Shown in pieces: positions 52,386 through 62,093 of a stretch of DNA of 64,000 nt; the stretch's first letter is position 1, and each line of letters starts with the position of its first letter. The position numbers and the translations under genes are program-made. The notes under the pieces are model-generated. The model did no database searches. It saw nothing but the letters and a program-made list of their open reading frames with translations, and was not told the origin of the DNA. The stretch is from Curvibacter sp. PD_MW3. Its GTDB lineage: Bacteria > Pseudomonadota > Gammaproteobacteria > Burkholderiales > Burkholderiaceae_C. The DNA lies in NCBI GenBank assembly GCA_002633085.1, contig NSIV01000002.1, positions 169,602 through 233,601 of the forward strand, read 5' to 3'.

Positions 52386-55300
52386 CTAGCGCGCCTTGTA
52401 CAGCGTCGTCGCCCCGTCCCATACCCAGGGACGGCCATCTGCGCCGACGGCGAAGCTGCCCATGCTGGGTGAATTCGACACCGCATCCCACTGACCGGCG
52501 GAAGCGTTCCAGCGACGCAGCCGGCTGTTCCACGGCTGATACACCATGCCGTTGGCGCCGATGGCAATACACGGTGCGGCGTTCGAAAAACCGGACAAAC
52601 AGGCATTCAGTTCGTTGCTACGCGCCGCAGCCCGGAGCACCCATGCCGCGCCGTCGAATTCGTACGTCACCGCGTAGGCAGGGTTGGTGCCCGCCTTGGT
52701 GGTTGCCCAAAGATGTCCGTTGGGGCCGACGGCGATGTCCGCCATGGGATTGGCATTGGGCGGCGGAATGTTGACGCGGACAAAGCGCTGCAGCGAGGCG
52801 TCGAAGCGATACAGGTTCCCGCCCTCGCTGGTGGCATACAGGGTGCCGTCCGGCGCCGGTGCTAGGCCGAAGGCCGCCGGCGTGCTGCACCCGGGCGTCG
52901 ACGCGCAATCCGCGAGCCCCTGTACCTGAACCCAGCGCCCGCCCTGCAAACGCCACACCCCCACCGAGGCACCCTGCCCCTGGGGTTTGTTGGAGATCCA
53001 GTAGCTGCCGTCAGCAGCCAAGGCCAGGGCACGCACCGAGTTGTTCCCGCTCGCGGTCCAGGGCAGGGCCGGCACCTTGGTATCGGCCGTCAGCACGCCA
53101 CGCGCCGTGTTGTAGGTCCAGAACTGGAACGAGGCGTCGATCATGCCGATCTGCCCCGTCAACCCCACGGCCAGCACCACGGGAGGCACCGCATTGTTGT
53201 CGAAGCCGACCGGCAGGGTCACGGCATCGAAACGCATCGCCACCGTGAAAGTGAACACCGGCGTTGTCGTTGTGGTGGTGTTCGAGGTACTGGATCCGGC
53301 CACGCCCAGGTCGTTGCTTTCGTCGCGGCGGAAGAAGGCGGAAGACCAGACTTGCGACTTGCCATCGATGATCCAGGGCCGTCCGCCCGGCCCCACCGCG
53401 ACCACGTCGGCAGCGACATTCACAAAGTCCCATTGGCCGGTGGCCGGATTCAGCCGGCGCAACTTGCGGTCGGTGTCGGCAACCAGCACCGAGCCGTCCG
53501 GCCCGATGTGGATGTCGCGCGCGGCAATGGCCTGCAGTTCGCACGGCGTGCGGTCGCAGCGCCAGAGGCGGTAGTCCTTGGTGACGGTCCAGGGCCGGCC
53601 CCGCGGATCGAGCGCGATGCGGCTGCCCGTCGGCGCGGCAACGTTGTCGCCGGCCGGGAGAACCCGGTCGAAACCGGCTCTGTCGGCGTTGTAGCGATAG
53701 AGCGTCTCGTCGGTGCCGGCGACCATCACGGCGCCATTCGCCGCAATGGCGATGTCCTGGGCGACGATGTTGTAGATCACGCGCCAGTTGGTGCCGTCGT
53801 GGCGGTACACCTCACCGCGCACCGTGACGCCCCACGGCTTGCCGTCGGGCGCGACGGCAATGCGCGTGAACTGGCCGGGAAAGGCAATGAAGGCGTTGCG
53901 CGTATTGCTCCAGCGCGCCAGCGTGCCGTCGAAGACGACGATGAACACGCTGCCCTCGTTGCCGATGGCAATGTCCTGCGCGGCCACGGCCGGCACCAGG
54001 CGGAAGTCAGCGGGGCCGAGGGGATCGCGCGCCGCAGCCACCGCACCCGACGTCGCCGGCGGTGCGCCGATGGTTGCCACGGCACCCGTCGTGGCAGTCG
54101 CGCCGCCAACAGGGGCCGGCACACTGGCCATTGCGGTCGCGCGTTCTTCGTTGAAGAAGGCGGTGGCATAGATATCGTGCTTCGCCGTCACCGCCCATGG
54201 TCGCCCGCCCGGGCCGACCGCGAGGCGTTCCACCTCGCCGGTCAGTTGCTCCCAGCGTTTGTTCAGGCGGTTGTAGCGCCAGGGCAGCGCGCCGGCCACG
54301 GCGAACACGCTACCTTCCGGGCCGATGGCCAGATCCGTCGCCTCGATGCCCGGCACGTCGGCCCACTGCTTGCCGTCGTATTGCGCCACCGTGCCGTTGT
54401 CACGCACCACCCAGGGACGGCCGGCAGGATCGACGGCCAGGCGCAGCATCTTCGCCGGGTTGCCCTCCAGCGCCTGCCATTCACCCGCCGCAGGCTGCCA
54501 GCGCGCCAGGCGGCCGTCGCCCCCCACGATCCATGCGCTGCCGTCCGCCCCCACAGCCAGCAGGCGTGCCCGGCCCGGCATCTCCTTCCAGCCAGCGTTG
54601 GCCTGGCGCACGATGCGGCCATCCTCGTCCACGCCCCATAACAAGCCGCCGGGCTCGATGGCGAGCATCGCCAGCTTGCCCGACACACGCGTCCAGCTGT
54701 CCTGGCCCTTCCATAACCAGATTTCGCCGTTCTCGCCCAGTGCCGCCACGTCACCCCGCGGCGAGATGGCCAACTGCTTGCCGCTGCCGCGCACGCGCCG
54801 CCACGACAGGACTTGGGTGAAGACCTGGGGAATGTTGTCCTGCGCCCGCACGCCGGGTTTGGAATCGGGCTGGTGCGCGAAGATTTCGCCGTCGGGCGTG
54901 GCGATCCACGGGTTGCCATAGGCGCCTGCAGCCACCACATCGGCGCGGGCGAAAAGCTTCTGCCAGCGTGACTGGGCAGCCACCCAGCGCATCGGTTCAT
55001 GCTCGGCGGAAACGATGTAGGCCGTGCCATCGGGCCCGACGGAAAGATCGCGGGCCACGCCGGGCAGCTTGATCCAGACGCGGCCGTCGAAGCGTTGCGG
55101 CACGCCATCGGCCCCCAGCACCCACGGCAGGCCGCGCTCATCCACGTCCACCCGCACCAGATGCAAGGGCGCACCTGCTTCGGCCATGAATTTGTCCTGG
55201 CGCGCATCGAAGCGCGCCAGCGTGCCATCCGCCAGCACGGCCCAGGCGTGGCCTGCGGGACTCGTGCCCACGTCCAGCGCCTTCGTGTCCGTGATTTCGC

Positions 55301-55640
55301 GCCACAGCGTACCGCTGTAGCGCAACAGCGCACCGTTCGCATCCACGGCCCAGGCGAGCTTTTCGTGGGCTGCATCGATGCGGGAGAACTTGCCGGGCAG
55401 GCGGCTCCAGCCCGCATTGGAGCCGGGCCGGCGCAGCCAGACCTGCCCCTCACGGTCGAGGGCGAAGGCCACGCCGTCGGCACCGACGGAAAGATCGATG
55501 GCCGTACCGCGCAGCCGTTGCCAGACCATGCGCTCCGCATCCGCCGGCTCGGGCTTGCCGGCTGGGGAAGAAGCATTCTGGGCATGAACCATCCCACCGG
55601 CGAGTACCAGCCACACGGCCGCCAAAACAGAAAATCTCAT
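52386..55640 (-). CDS. Secreted tectonin-like beta-propeller protein (1084 aa)
   Basis: A signal peptide (MRFSVLAAVWLVLAGGMVHA) precedes a chain built almost entirely of about 40-45-residue repeats of the type 'DLSVGADGVAFALDREGQVW' and 'LAVDPAGRPWVVRDNGTVAQ', the GxxWxV-like pattern of tectonin/beta-propeller repeats. More than fifteen units can be counted by eye, enough for two or three propellers. Linkers near 505-535 are Ala/Thr/Gly-rich. It is the last gene of a minus-strand operon with the secretin-like lipoprotein 30 bp upstream. It probably acts outside the inner membrane as a binding protein; the ligand is unknown. Confidence 0.78.
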   Translation of the reverse strand: MRFSVLAAVWLVLAGGMVHAQNASSPAGKPEPADAERMVWQRLRGTAIDLSVGADGVAFALDREGQVWLRRPGSNAGWSRLPGKFSRIDAAHEKLAWAVDANGALLRYSGTLWREITDTKALDVGTSPAGHAWAVLADGTLARFDARQDKFMAEAGAPLHLVRVDVDERGLPWVLGADGVPQRFDGRVWIKLPGVARDLSVGPDGTAYIVSAEHEPMRWVAAQSRWQKLFARADVVAAGAYGNPWIATPDGEIFAHQPDSKPGVRAQDNIPQVFTQVLSWRRVRGSGKQLAISPRGDVAALGENGEIWLWKGQDSWTRVSGKLAMLAIEPGGLLWGVDEDGRIVRQANAGWKEMPGRARLLAVGADGSAWIVGGDGRLARWQPAAGEWQALEGNPAKMLRLAVDPAGRPWVVRDNGTVAQYDGKQWADVPGIEATDLAIGPEGSVFAVAGALPWRYNRLNKRWEQLTGEVERLAVGPGGRPWAVTAKHDIYATAFFNEERATAMASVPAPVGGATATTGAVATIGAPPATSGAVAAARDPLGPADFRLVPAVAAQDIAIGNEGSVFIVVFDGTLARWSNTRNAFIAFPGQFTRIAVAPDGKPWGVTVRGEVYRHDGTNWRVIYNIVAQDIAIAANGAVMVAGTDETLYRYNADRAGFDRVLPAGDNVAAPTGSRIALDPRGRPWTVTKDYRLWRCDRTPCELQAIAARDIHIGPDGSVLVADTDRKLRRLNPATGQWDFVNVAADVVAVGPGGRPWIIDGKSQVWSSAFFRRDESNDLGVAGSSTSNTTTTTTPVFTFTVAMRFDAVTLPVGFDNNAVPPVVLAVGLTGQIGMIDASFQFWTYNTARGVLTADTKVPALPWTASGNNSVRALALAADGSYWISNKPQGQGASVGVWRLQGGRWVQVQGLADCASTPGCSTPAAFGLAPAPDGTLYATSEGGNLYRFDASLQRFVRVNIPPPNANPMADIAVGPNGHLWATTKAGTNPAYAVTYEFDGAAWVLRAAARSNELNACLSGFSNAAPCIAIGANGMVYQPWNSRLRRWNASAGQWDAVSNSPSMGSFAVGADGRPWVWDGATTLYKAR

Positions 55641-55670
55641 GTTCGACTTGTCGGGGAAGGATCGGTGCGA

Positions 55671-57662
55671 TCAGTAGTAGAGAAACCTCACGGCCGCTTT
55701 CAGGCGCGAGCTGTGATCGTTGATGCGATCCCACGATGACGCGACATCGCCCGTGCGGAATTCGCGGTAGAGCGTGCTGCTTTCCAGCGCCTTGGTGATC
55801 TCGGCGACGTTTGGCAATGGCTTGAACCAGGGCTTGTACTGCGCCTCGAATTCGGCCATGGCCAGTTCATCGGGGGACATCTTGGCCTTGTCCGCGGCCA
55901 CATCGGCCTCGGCACGATTCGTGTATTGCGCCCGGCGCGGCGTCAGCAGGATCAGCACCGACTTGTAGTAATCGCGGCTTTCGGCGCGGGAGAACAGGTA
56001 TTGCAGCGCCGGCACGTCCTGCAGGAATGGCACGCCGTCGCGGTTCTTGGACTGGTCGCGCTCGGACAAGCCCGAGAGGATCAGCGTTTCGCCGAACTTC
56101 ATCACGACGTTGGCATTGACCATCGTCTTGTTGGTGTCGAGGCGGAAGTCGAACTTGACGCTGGCGCTGGGGATCGCGAGGAAGGTACGCTCCGCCACCA
56201 CGTTGAGCTTGATCAGGTTGTCCGGCAGAAATTCCGGGATCACCGAGAGCTTCACGCCCACTTCCTTCTGGATCTGCACCGCACTGCCCTGCCCGCCCGA
56301 CACAGCGGCGCCGACGATGTCCTGGCCGGAGAAGAACACCGAGGGCTGATTACCCAAGGCCACCAGCGTCGGCCGCGCCAGCACCTCGTTGTGCTGCCCG
56401 TTGGCGTTGGCAATGTTCATGCTGTACGTGACCGCCGGCATCTGGATCAGGCTCGTGATCACCGTTGTATCGGTGCTGTTGCTGGCGTTGAGGTTGTCGG
56501 TGGTCTTGTTGCTGGAGCGGGAAAAACCGGCGGCCTGTGTTGTCGGGTTGCCGAACTGGATCTTGAGGCCGTCGAGCAGGTTCACGCCCATCGAATGGGT
56601 CTGATCCTCGACGGTGCTGATGATGGTGACGTCCACCACCGCCATCTGCTTCTCGACGAAGTCGCCGCGCATGCCGGCTGCCGCACCCATGCCGGGCACA
56701 TTCGAGTAAGCACCGGGATAAGCACCCAGGCCCTGCTGCCCGCCAGGGTAGCCGCCCAAGCCCTGCGCGCCGGGGTAGCCGCCGGGCGCCGGGAAACCGG
56801 GGACGGCATTGTTGCCGGCGGGAAAACCGCCACCGGGGATGCTGCCCCCTGTGGTGGGGAAACCGCCCATCTGGGTACGGATGAAACCCTCACGCTGGTA
56901 AGCCCGCTTCCAGGACGCCACACGGCCTTCGATCTCCTTCATCTCGTCAGCGCCGATGGCGGAGGCCCGCAGGCGATCCAGGTAGTTTCGTGCCTCCTCG
57001 GTCTGATCAAGGGCGGCCGCAACGATGGCGGAGGCTCGCAACACGCGCGGATCATCCAGCTTGCCACCCTGCACGCGGCGCAGGCCTTCCAGCGCTGCCG
57101 CAGCCACCTTCGGATCGCGGTTGTAGTACGCCGCCGCCGCCAGGTCATAGAGCAGTTCCGGCTCGTTGCCCGCATACAGGGCTGCTTCGGCCAGACGCGC
57201 CTGGGCCTTGGCGTAGTTGCGCTGGGTCATGGCCAGCAGGCCACTGTAGTAGCGCGCCAGCCAGTTGGCGTTGTCGAACTGGATCGCCATTTCGTAGCCC
57301 TGCTCGGCCAGGGGGAACAGGCTGCTCTCGCCGCTGGTCCCGCGCAGCTGGTAGGTCACGGCGTTGAGGAAGTGCAGGTACGAATTGGAGAGGTCGGTCT
57401 TCACCGCCAGATTGAAGAGGTCGGAAGCCTTGGCGTAATCGCGCCGGTCCAGGGCCTTCAGCCCCTCCGCTGCGAGTTGGCGCGCCGCCGTGGTGAGCTT
57501 GTCCTTGGGCACGGCATCGGCCAGCCGTGTTTTTGGCAACTCGATCGCCGAGGAGGACAGCGCTCCCTGGCGGGTGAGGCCGTCCATGCTCCCGCAACCG
57601 GCGAGCAACAGGCCCGCCGAGGCGAGAAGGGTTGTTCCAACGACTTGCTTGCTCACGTTCAT
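55671..57662 (-). CDS. Secretin-domain lipoprotein with N-terminal TPR region (663 aa)
   Basis: The signal peptide ends with lipobox LLAGC (Cys23). Residues 50-250 form TPR-like helices (GLKALDRRDYAKASDLFNLA; LARYYSGLLAMTQRNYAKAQ). A Gly/Pro/Tyr-rich linker with GGYPG repeats (about 270-335) leads to a bacterial secretin-type beta domain: VDVTIISTVEDQTHSMGV, ARPTLVALGNQPSVFFSGQD, KLSVIPEFLPDNLIKLNV and LSGLSERDQSKNRDGVPFL followed by SVLILLTPRR. Secretins form outer-membrane pores of type II/III secretion and pilus systems. Here none of the usual partner genes is adjacent, and the partners are a Cys-rich protein and a beta-propeller. Confidence 0.82.
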   Translation of the reverse strand: MNVSKQVVGTTLLASAGLLLAGCGSMDGLTRQGALSSSAIELPKTRLADAVPKDKLTTAARQLAAEGLKALDRRDYAKASDLFNLAVKTDLSNSYLHFLNAVTYQLRGTSGESSLFPLAEQGYEMAIQFDNANWLARYYSGLLAMTQRNYAKAQARLAEAALYAGNEPELLYDLAAAAYYNRDPKVAAAALEGLRRVQGGKLDDPRVLRASAIVAAALDQTEEARNYLDRLRASAIGADEMKEIEGRVASWKRAYQREGFIRTQMGGFPTTGGSIPGGGFPAGNNAVPGFPAPGGYPGAQGLGGYPGGQQGLGAYPGAYSNVPGMGAAAGMRGDFVEKQMAVVDVTIISTVEDQTHSMGVNLLDGLKIQFGNPTTQAAGFSRSSNKTTDNLNASNSTDTTVITSLIQMPAVTYSMNIANANGQHNEVLARPTLVALGNQPSVFFSGQDIVGAAVSGGQGSAVQIQKEVGVKLSVIPEFLPDNLIKLNVVAERTFLAIPSASVKFDFRLDTNKTMVNANVVMKFGETLILSGLSERDQSKNRDGVPFLQDVPALQYLFSRAESRDYYKSVLILLTPRRAQYTNRAEADVAADKAKMSPDELAMAEFEAQYKPWFKPLPNVAEITKALESSTLYREFRTGDVASSWDRINDHSSRLKAAVRFLYY

Positions 57663-57701
57663 CCCTTTGCTGAATTTCCGACGCTTTGAATGGCAGGCGG
57701 T

Positions 57702-60395
57702 CTACCGCTTGCCGCAGTTGCCTGGCGCCCCCGCCAGCTTGAGCGGCACGTTGTAGGTCGCGCCGGCAAAGCAGGCGGAGGCCGGCGCGTTCGGCCGGCA
57801 CGCAACCTGGAACGCGGCCACGTAGTCGCCCGTCACGGCACAGCCATTGCCCCGGGTGTTCAGGATCAAGGTGAAACGTTGCTTGCACTTGCCTGTGGAG
57901 GCCGCCGTACATTCCGAGGCGTTCTGGCTGGAATTCGCCAGCGACACCCCGGCCGGGGTCTTGAGCCCGACAGGGTTGAGGAAATTGGGCTGCGGCGTCA
58001 CGGTCACCAGCTCCACCAGGGCATTGCCGTTGGCGTCGTAGGCATCCAGCTGCTTGCTGACGGCGGAGGCAATGGTCTTGACGAAGGCATCTTCCGCGGC
58101 CTTGCGCTGCGCGCTCCGGGCCGGAGCGACGTTTCCGCTGCCGCCGACACCATCTGCATCCGGCACCCTCTGCTGCTGAGGCTGCATGACGGCGGCGGTG
58201 ATGGCCGCCAGGTTCAGAGGAGGAATCGTGCCTCCCATGGCCATGGTCCACTGGCCCCACATCTCGTTCTGCCCCTCGGCCGTTTGAAAGTAGCTGCCCA
58301 AGCGGATGGGCTGCTGCGCGCTGGCAAGCCTGGCTTCGAGTTCCGGCCCGGTGTTGGCATTGCGGATGGCCTGCTCGGCCACCATCCAGATGAGGTCCAC
58401 CGCGAGGCCCACCACGAACGAGGCCGGTCCCATGGCCATCGCGCGAAGCATGGCGAAGGACTGCTCTACCCCCTTCTCGGCGAGCCTTTTTGCAACCACT
58501 TGCTCCGCCTCGGTCAGCCCCTTTTCTAGCGCCTTTTGGATCGCCTTAGATGCTGCTGCCTTTTTATCCTTCGCCAGCCCTATAGCCTGGTTCGGGAGAA
58601 ATACCTTCGCCACCTTGGGTGACATCAAGGCGCCGGCCACGGCGACGGAAGCCGCGCCTCCGGCCGCAGCGCCTTCGGCCACCGCCGCCAAGGTAATTTC
58701 GGAGAAATCGGGGTCAGCGAGGAACAGCTCGCCGGAGCCGCCTTTGCCCCGTGTAGCACTTCTCATGTACTCCTTGGCATCCCGCCAGGCGCGGTAGGCG
58801 TCCAGGGAATTCTGGGCCAGGTAGACGTTGTACTGGCGCCAGGCCTCGCCGAAGCTCTGTGCCAGTTTCTTTTCGCCCTCCGTCGCCTGGCCGGGGTTGC
58901 CAATGGCCGCGCGCATGCGGGAATAAGCCGCCAGCTTGAGCACAGCACTGTTCTCAGGGCTGCGGGCAATTTCGTCCCATGTCTCCTGAACCACCTGCGC
59001 TGGCGATTTGTTCGTCTTGCCACGCTTGTTCATTTCATCCGTCATGTCGGCAGCAAGGGTCTCGATCAGGGTGCGCTTCCTGATCAGATCCAGCGCCACT
59101 TCCTCGCCCCCGGGCAGGCCGAACAAGCCTGGCTGGCGGTACTCCGCCAGGCTCCAGGTGACCTGGAGGGGGGAGCAGGCCGCATCGGACCAGACCGGAT
59201 TGATACTGCGCGTGAACCCGGCCGGGCATTGCCAGCAGGTGCCGCCATCGCCACGGCCGACCGATGCAGGCAGGGGACTGCTGCCGTATTGCTTGCGTAT
59301 CCGGCCCAGGATTTCCGGTCGTTTGCTGGAGGCAGGATCAAAAAAGCTTCCTGAGGTGCAGGAGAAATCGGATGTTTTGCTGGCGCGGGCGAAGCTGCGG
59401 CCGGCCGGTTTCTCGCAGGCGTTGCCGCCGTTCACAGGAAACACGGTGCGGATCGTGCCTTCCGGGCAGCTCCAGCATTCCCCGCCGTTGCGCGGGTCCA
59501 TGAAAAGCCCGGGCGGGCATGTCCGCTTGCCTTGCATCTTGGCGTGGGCTGTTTGCTCGGGGATGCCCCTGGAGCAGGCATTGGCCTCGGCGATGTGATG
59601 GGCCGTCCGCTGGTAACTGTCCGGGCACCGGTAGCATCCGCCCCCCTGATAGGCATCGAAGAAACTTCCGGGCTGGCAGTCGGTCGGCAATGGCGTACTC
59701 TTGATCTTTTGGGCCCGGCTGAACGCCTCGTGCGCTGGGATGAAACAGGCATTGGGCGCGTCGATGTGGGCCAGTGAGCGCGTGAATCCAGGGGGGCAGC
59801 TGTAGCACTCGCCGTCGCGAATGGGGTCGAAGAAGCTGCCGGGCGGGCAGGCGCCCTGCGCTAATTTCGCCGGGCTGGAGGCGATGGGGGAGTTGTCGAT
59901 TTTGAAGCAGGCCAGGCTGCCGTCTACGGCGTCGCTGCCCCGTTGGTAGCCCGCGGGGCAGCTGTAACAGCCGCCATGTCCCAGGTCGGGGAAGCTGCCG
60001 GCCGGACAGGATCCGACAGCATCGGCCTGGAATACCGCCGGCTTGGTATCGCAGGGGGGCTGGAGCTGGCCTTTGTAAAAGGCGCCACAGACGGGTTTTG
60101 ATTCGCCAAACGGGCCATAGCTGCGGTCCCCAGGTAGTCGCTGGCCATTGGACGTGTCAATGAGCACCGTGACCGTCAGGGGCGTTGTATTTGCCTTGGA
60201 GGGGTCGAAGTCCTTGTTGTACTGGAACGTTGTCGTTTGCGTGGTTTTGCTGGGGTCTGATCTGAGAGTGATGTTTCCCGGCTGCAGCGGTTGCGAGTAG
60301 CCCTGCGCCAATGCGGAAGCCGCATAGAAAATCAGCGCAAACAGAGACAAAAAAGCGAGATGCGGTAACAGATACTTTCGCAGGCGCGTTCCCAT
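57702..60395 (-). CDS. Secreted cysteine-rich repeat protein (897 aa)
   Basis: Signal peptide (ending ASALAQG, about residue 30) with GGAAGGGA upstream of the ATG. Between about 125 and 400 there are six repeats of the kind CPPGSFFDP-x-GGECYSCPPGFTRS, similar to GCC2/GCC3 growth-factor-receptor-like Cys motifs. The middle part is helical, with two hydrophobic stretches (about 565-600 and 645-670), and the C-terminal 60 residues contain four more cysteines (ECTAASTGKCKQRF and later). It is the first gene of the operon with the secretin lipoprotein 39 bp downstream. It is possibly a surface or secreted adhesion-like protein. No family fits the full length. Confidence 0.72.
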   Translation of the reverse strand: MGTRLRKYLLPHLAFLSLFALIFYAASALAQGYSQPLQPGNITLRSDPSKTTQTTTFQYNKDFDPSKANTTPLTVTVLIDTSNGQRLPGDRSYGPFGESKPVCGAFYKGQLQPPCDTKPAVFQADAVGSCPAGSFPDLGHGGCYSCPAGYQRGSDAVDGSLACFKIDNSPIASSPAKLAQGACPPGSFFDPIRDGECYSCPPGFTRSLAHIDAPNACFIPAHEAFSRAQKIKSTPLPTDCQPGSFFDAYQGGGCYRCPDSYQRTAHHIAEANACSRGIPEQTAHAKMQGKRTCPPGLFMDPRNGGECWSCPEGTIRTVFPVNGGNACEKPAGRSFARASKTSDFSCTSGSFFDPASSKRPEILGRIRKQYGSSPLPASVGRGDGGTCWQCPAGFTRSINPVWSDAACSPLQVTWSLAEYRQPGLFGLPGGEEVALDLIRKRTLIETLAADMTDEMNKRGKTNKSPAQVVQETWDEIARSPENSAVLKLAAYSRMRAAIGNPGQATEGEKKLAQSFGEAWRQYNVYLAQNSLDAYRAWRDAKEYMRSATRGKGGSGELFLADPDFSEITLAAVAEGAAAGGAASVAVAGALMSPKVAKVFLPNQAIGLAKDKKAAASKAIQKALEKGLTEAEQVVAKRLAEKGVEQSFAMLRAMAMGPASFVVGLAVDLIWMVAEQAIRNANTGPELEARLASAQQPIRLGSYFQTAEGQNEMWGQWTMAMGGTIPPLNLAAITAAVMQPQQQRVPDADGVGGSGNVAPARSAQRKAAEDAFVKTIASAVSKQLDAYDANGNALVELVTVTPQPNFLNPVGLKTPAGVSLANSSQNASECTAASTGKCKQRFTLILNTRGNGCAVTGDYVAAFQVACRPNAPASACFAGATYNVPLKLAGAPGNCGKR

Positions 60396-60745
60396 GAGCT
60401 TCCCTTCCTAAGCGGCCAGTCACCAGCGACAGCCAACAGCCATTCGATCCTTGTGCATGGGACAAGCCGCTGCCCGGCATGGACGCCGGGGCCGGTCTCC
60501 TCCCTCTTCAGTCTGTCTCGCCGTCGCCGCCGGGGTGGGCGCACCAGGGTGACCCTTGGGAACGAAGCGCTAGGCAGCCTTCCCGTGTGCACCCGACAAG
60601 CCCGGCACTGCCGGACCGGGTTGCCGCGTCAAGACATGCTGAAATCAACCGCACAGGATGCCGGGAGTTACCGGGTTCGGCTATCACAATTCCGCAAGAC
60701 ACGGATGTGTTACAAACCTCACGCGCCCAGGCAGGGCGCACCGTT

Positions 60746-61789
60746 TCAGGCGGGAGAGCGGGTGCCGAGCGAGCGGCACAAAGTCTCCGAAGGCCGCTCG
60801 TGGAACATGCGGCGGTAGTCCCGGGCGAAGGCACCCAGGTGCAGAAAGCCCCAGCGGACGGCAGCACTGGTAACGGTGATGCCGGTGTGGGCGGGACGGC
60901 GCAAAGCATCGTAAACACGGCCCAGGCGCACCGTGCGCAGATAGGTGGTGGGCGACATGCCGAGGTGCTGGAGGAAGCTGTACTGCAAGGTCCGCTCCGA
61001 TACCCGGGTGTGTTGGCAAATTTCGGCCATGCAGGGAACCGAGCCCGCCTCCAGGGAAGCGTCGATATATTCCTTGGCGCAGTTCACCACGCGCAGTACG
61101 CGCCGATGGGCGTGCAGACCCGGGTCATCGCCGTGCACGATCTTGCTGGCGTCGTTGAGCGCCAGCAGCGTGGCTTCAAGCAAGGCGCGCCGGGCCTGCA
61201 CCGGGCACAGCTGCTTTTTCCTGAAGAGATCGAGCACGGCGCCCAGTGCGGCGGCAAACTCGGGCTGCCGAGGCGTGTCGAAGGTCGCCAGTTGGCGGGG
61301 CGCTGTCGTCAAGCGCTCGTCGAGCATGCAGATCTTCGCCCATAACTCCGCCTGGGGGATACGCACGAAGAGCGAGGCCTGGTCCGGCGGCAGGCGGACG
61401 TCAAATTCCGTGCGCGCCGGCAGGAGATAGACATGGGTGTCCTGGACGGGAAACTGGGAAAACCGGGCGACCCCATTGGGGTTGTAGACGAGGGACACCG
61501 TGCAGTAGTCGGGCGCCATCATGCCCATCTTGTGCACCGCCTGCCCCTGCCATTCGCGTATCACGGAGAAGTCATCCAGCGCCAATTCCTCGAAGCGGCC
61601 GGCATAACGCCCGGAACTCAGCTGGCGATATTCAATGGGCAACCATGACAGCAATGCCGCCTGTTCGCCGGCATCGACTAGGTCATGGTGGCTGATGGGA
61701 GAACTTTCGTGCAAGCCACCCGATAGCAGACCCGGTGCACTCATGCTGCCCGCCTGCCCGCCCCAGGTGCCATGGTTTTCCCGGTTCAT
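60746..61789 (-). CDS. AraC-family transcriptional regulator
   Basis: A 347-residue regulator from the ATG at 61789 (GGAAGG five bases upstream). The N-terminal sensory part (about 60-200) is cupin-like. The C-terminal AraC DNA-binding region has the two helix-turn-helix parts VPCMAEICQHTRVSERTLQYSF and VTSAAVRWGFLHLGAFARDYRRMFHERPSE. It lies upstream of, and on the same strand as, the Cys-rich/secretin/propeller operon, 350 bp apart, and may control it. The interval 60396-60745 contains no gene and no clear terminator. Confidence 0.88.
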   Translation of the reverse strand: MNRENHGTWGGQAGSMSAPGLLSGGLHESSPISHHDLVDAGEQAALLSWLPIEYRQLSSGRYAGRFEELALDDFSVIREWQGQAVHKMGMMAPDYCTVSLVYNPNGVARFSQFPVQDTHVYLLPARTEFDVRLPPDQASLFVRIPQAELWAKICMLDERLTTAPRQLATFDTPRQPEFAAALGAVLDLFRKKQLCPVQARRALLEATLLALNDASKIVHGDDPGLHAHRRVLRVVNCAKEYIDASLEAGSVPCMAEICQHTRVSERTLQYSFLQHLGMSPTTYLRTVRLGRVYDALRRPAHTGITVTSAAVRWGFLHLGAFARDYRRMFHERPSETLCRSLGTRSPA

Positions 61790-61939
61790 TGAAGCCTTCC
61801 GTTGCCCAGCCAGGACGAGTTCATGAGGAATGTGAAGACGATGGATTTTCCCTGGCGCCAATTATGTGGCTGGAAACCAGCACGCCATTTTGCCAACGAA
61901 CGGCCTCAAGTCTTTGCGCGGGCTGCCGTTAATAAAAGT

Positions 61940-62067
61940 ATCGGGCTCGGTTGTGGCGAACTGCCCGGTGGCCCACCCCTCGGGGTGATGCCGGTTTGTC
62001 TCCTCGGCCAGCTTTATCAGGGTCTGGTCTTAAGCCCGCAGGTGCTCCTTTCCTGCGGGCTTTTTTA
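61940..62067 (+). ncRNA. Possible small RNA ending in an intrinsic terminator
   Basis: There is no coding frame here on the plus strand, but the region contains three successive hairpins. CACCCC/GGGGTG form a tight stem near 61972-61985, GGCCAG/CTGGTC a second, and the strong plus-strand terminator at 62032-62066 a third. Since no plus-strand gene ends here, an independent transcript is the simplest explanation. A weak promoter-like TTGCGC/AAGTAT pair lies at 61914-61941. No known RNA family is recognised. Confidence 0.35.
62032..62066 (+). terminator. Plus-strand intrinsic terminator without an upstream gene
   Basis: AAGCCCGCAGG (62032-62042) pairs perfectly with CCTGCGGGCTT (62052-62062) and is followed by TTTTATTG. 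The T-run is on the plus strand. The nearest genes on both sides are on the minus strand. Confidence 0.8.
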
Positions 62068-62093
62068 TTGGGCAGCGCGCCAGTGCAACGGGC

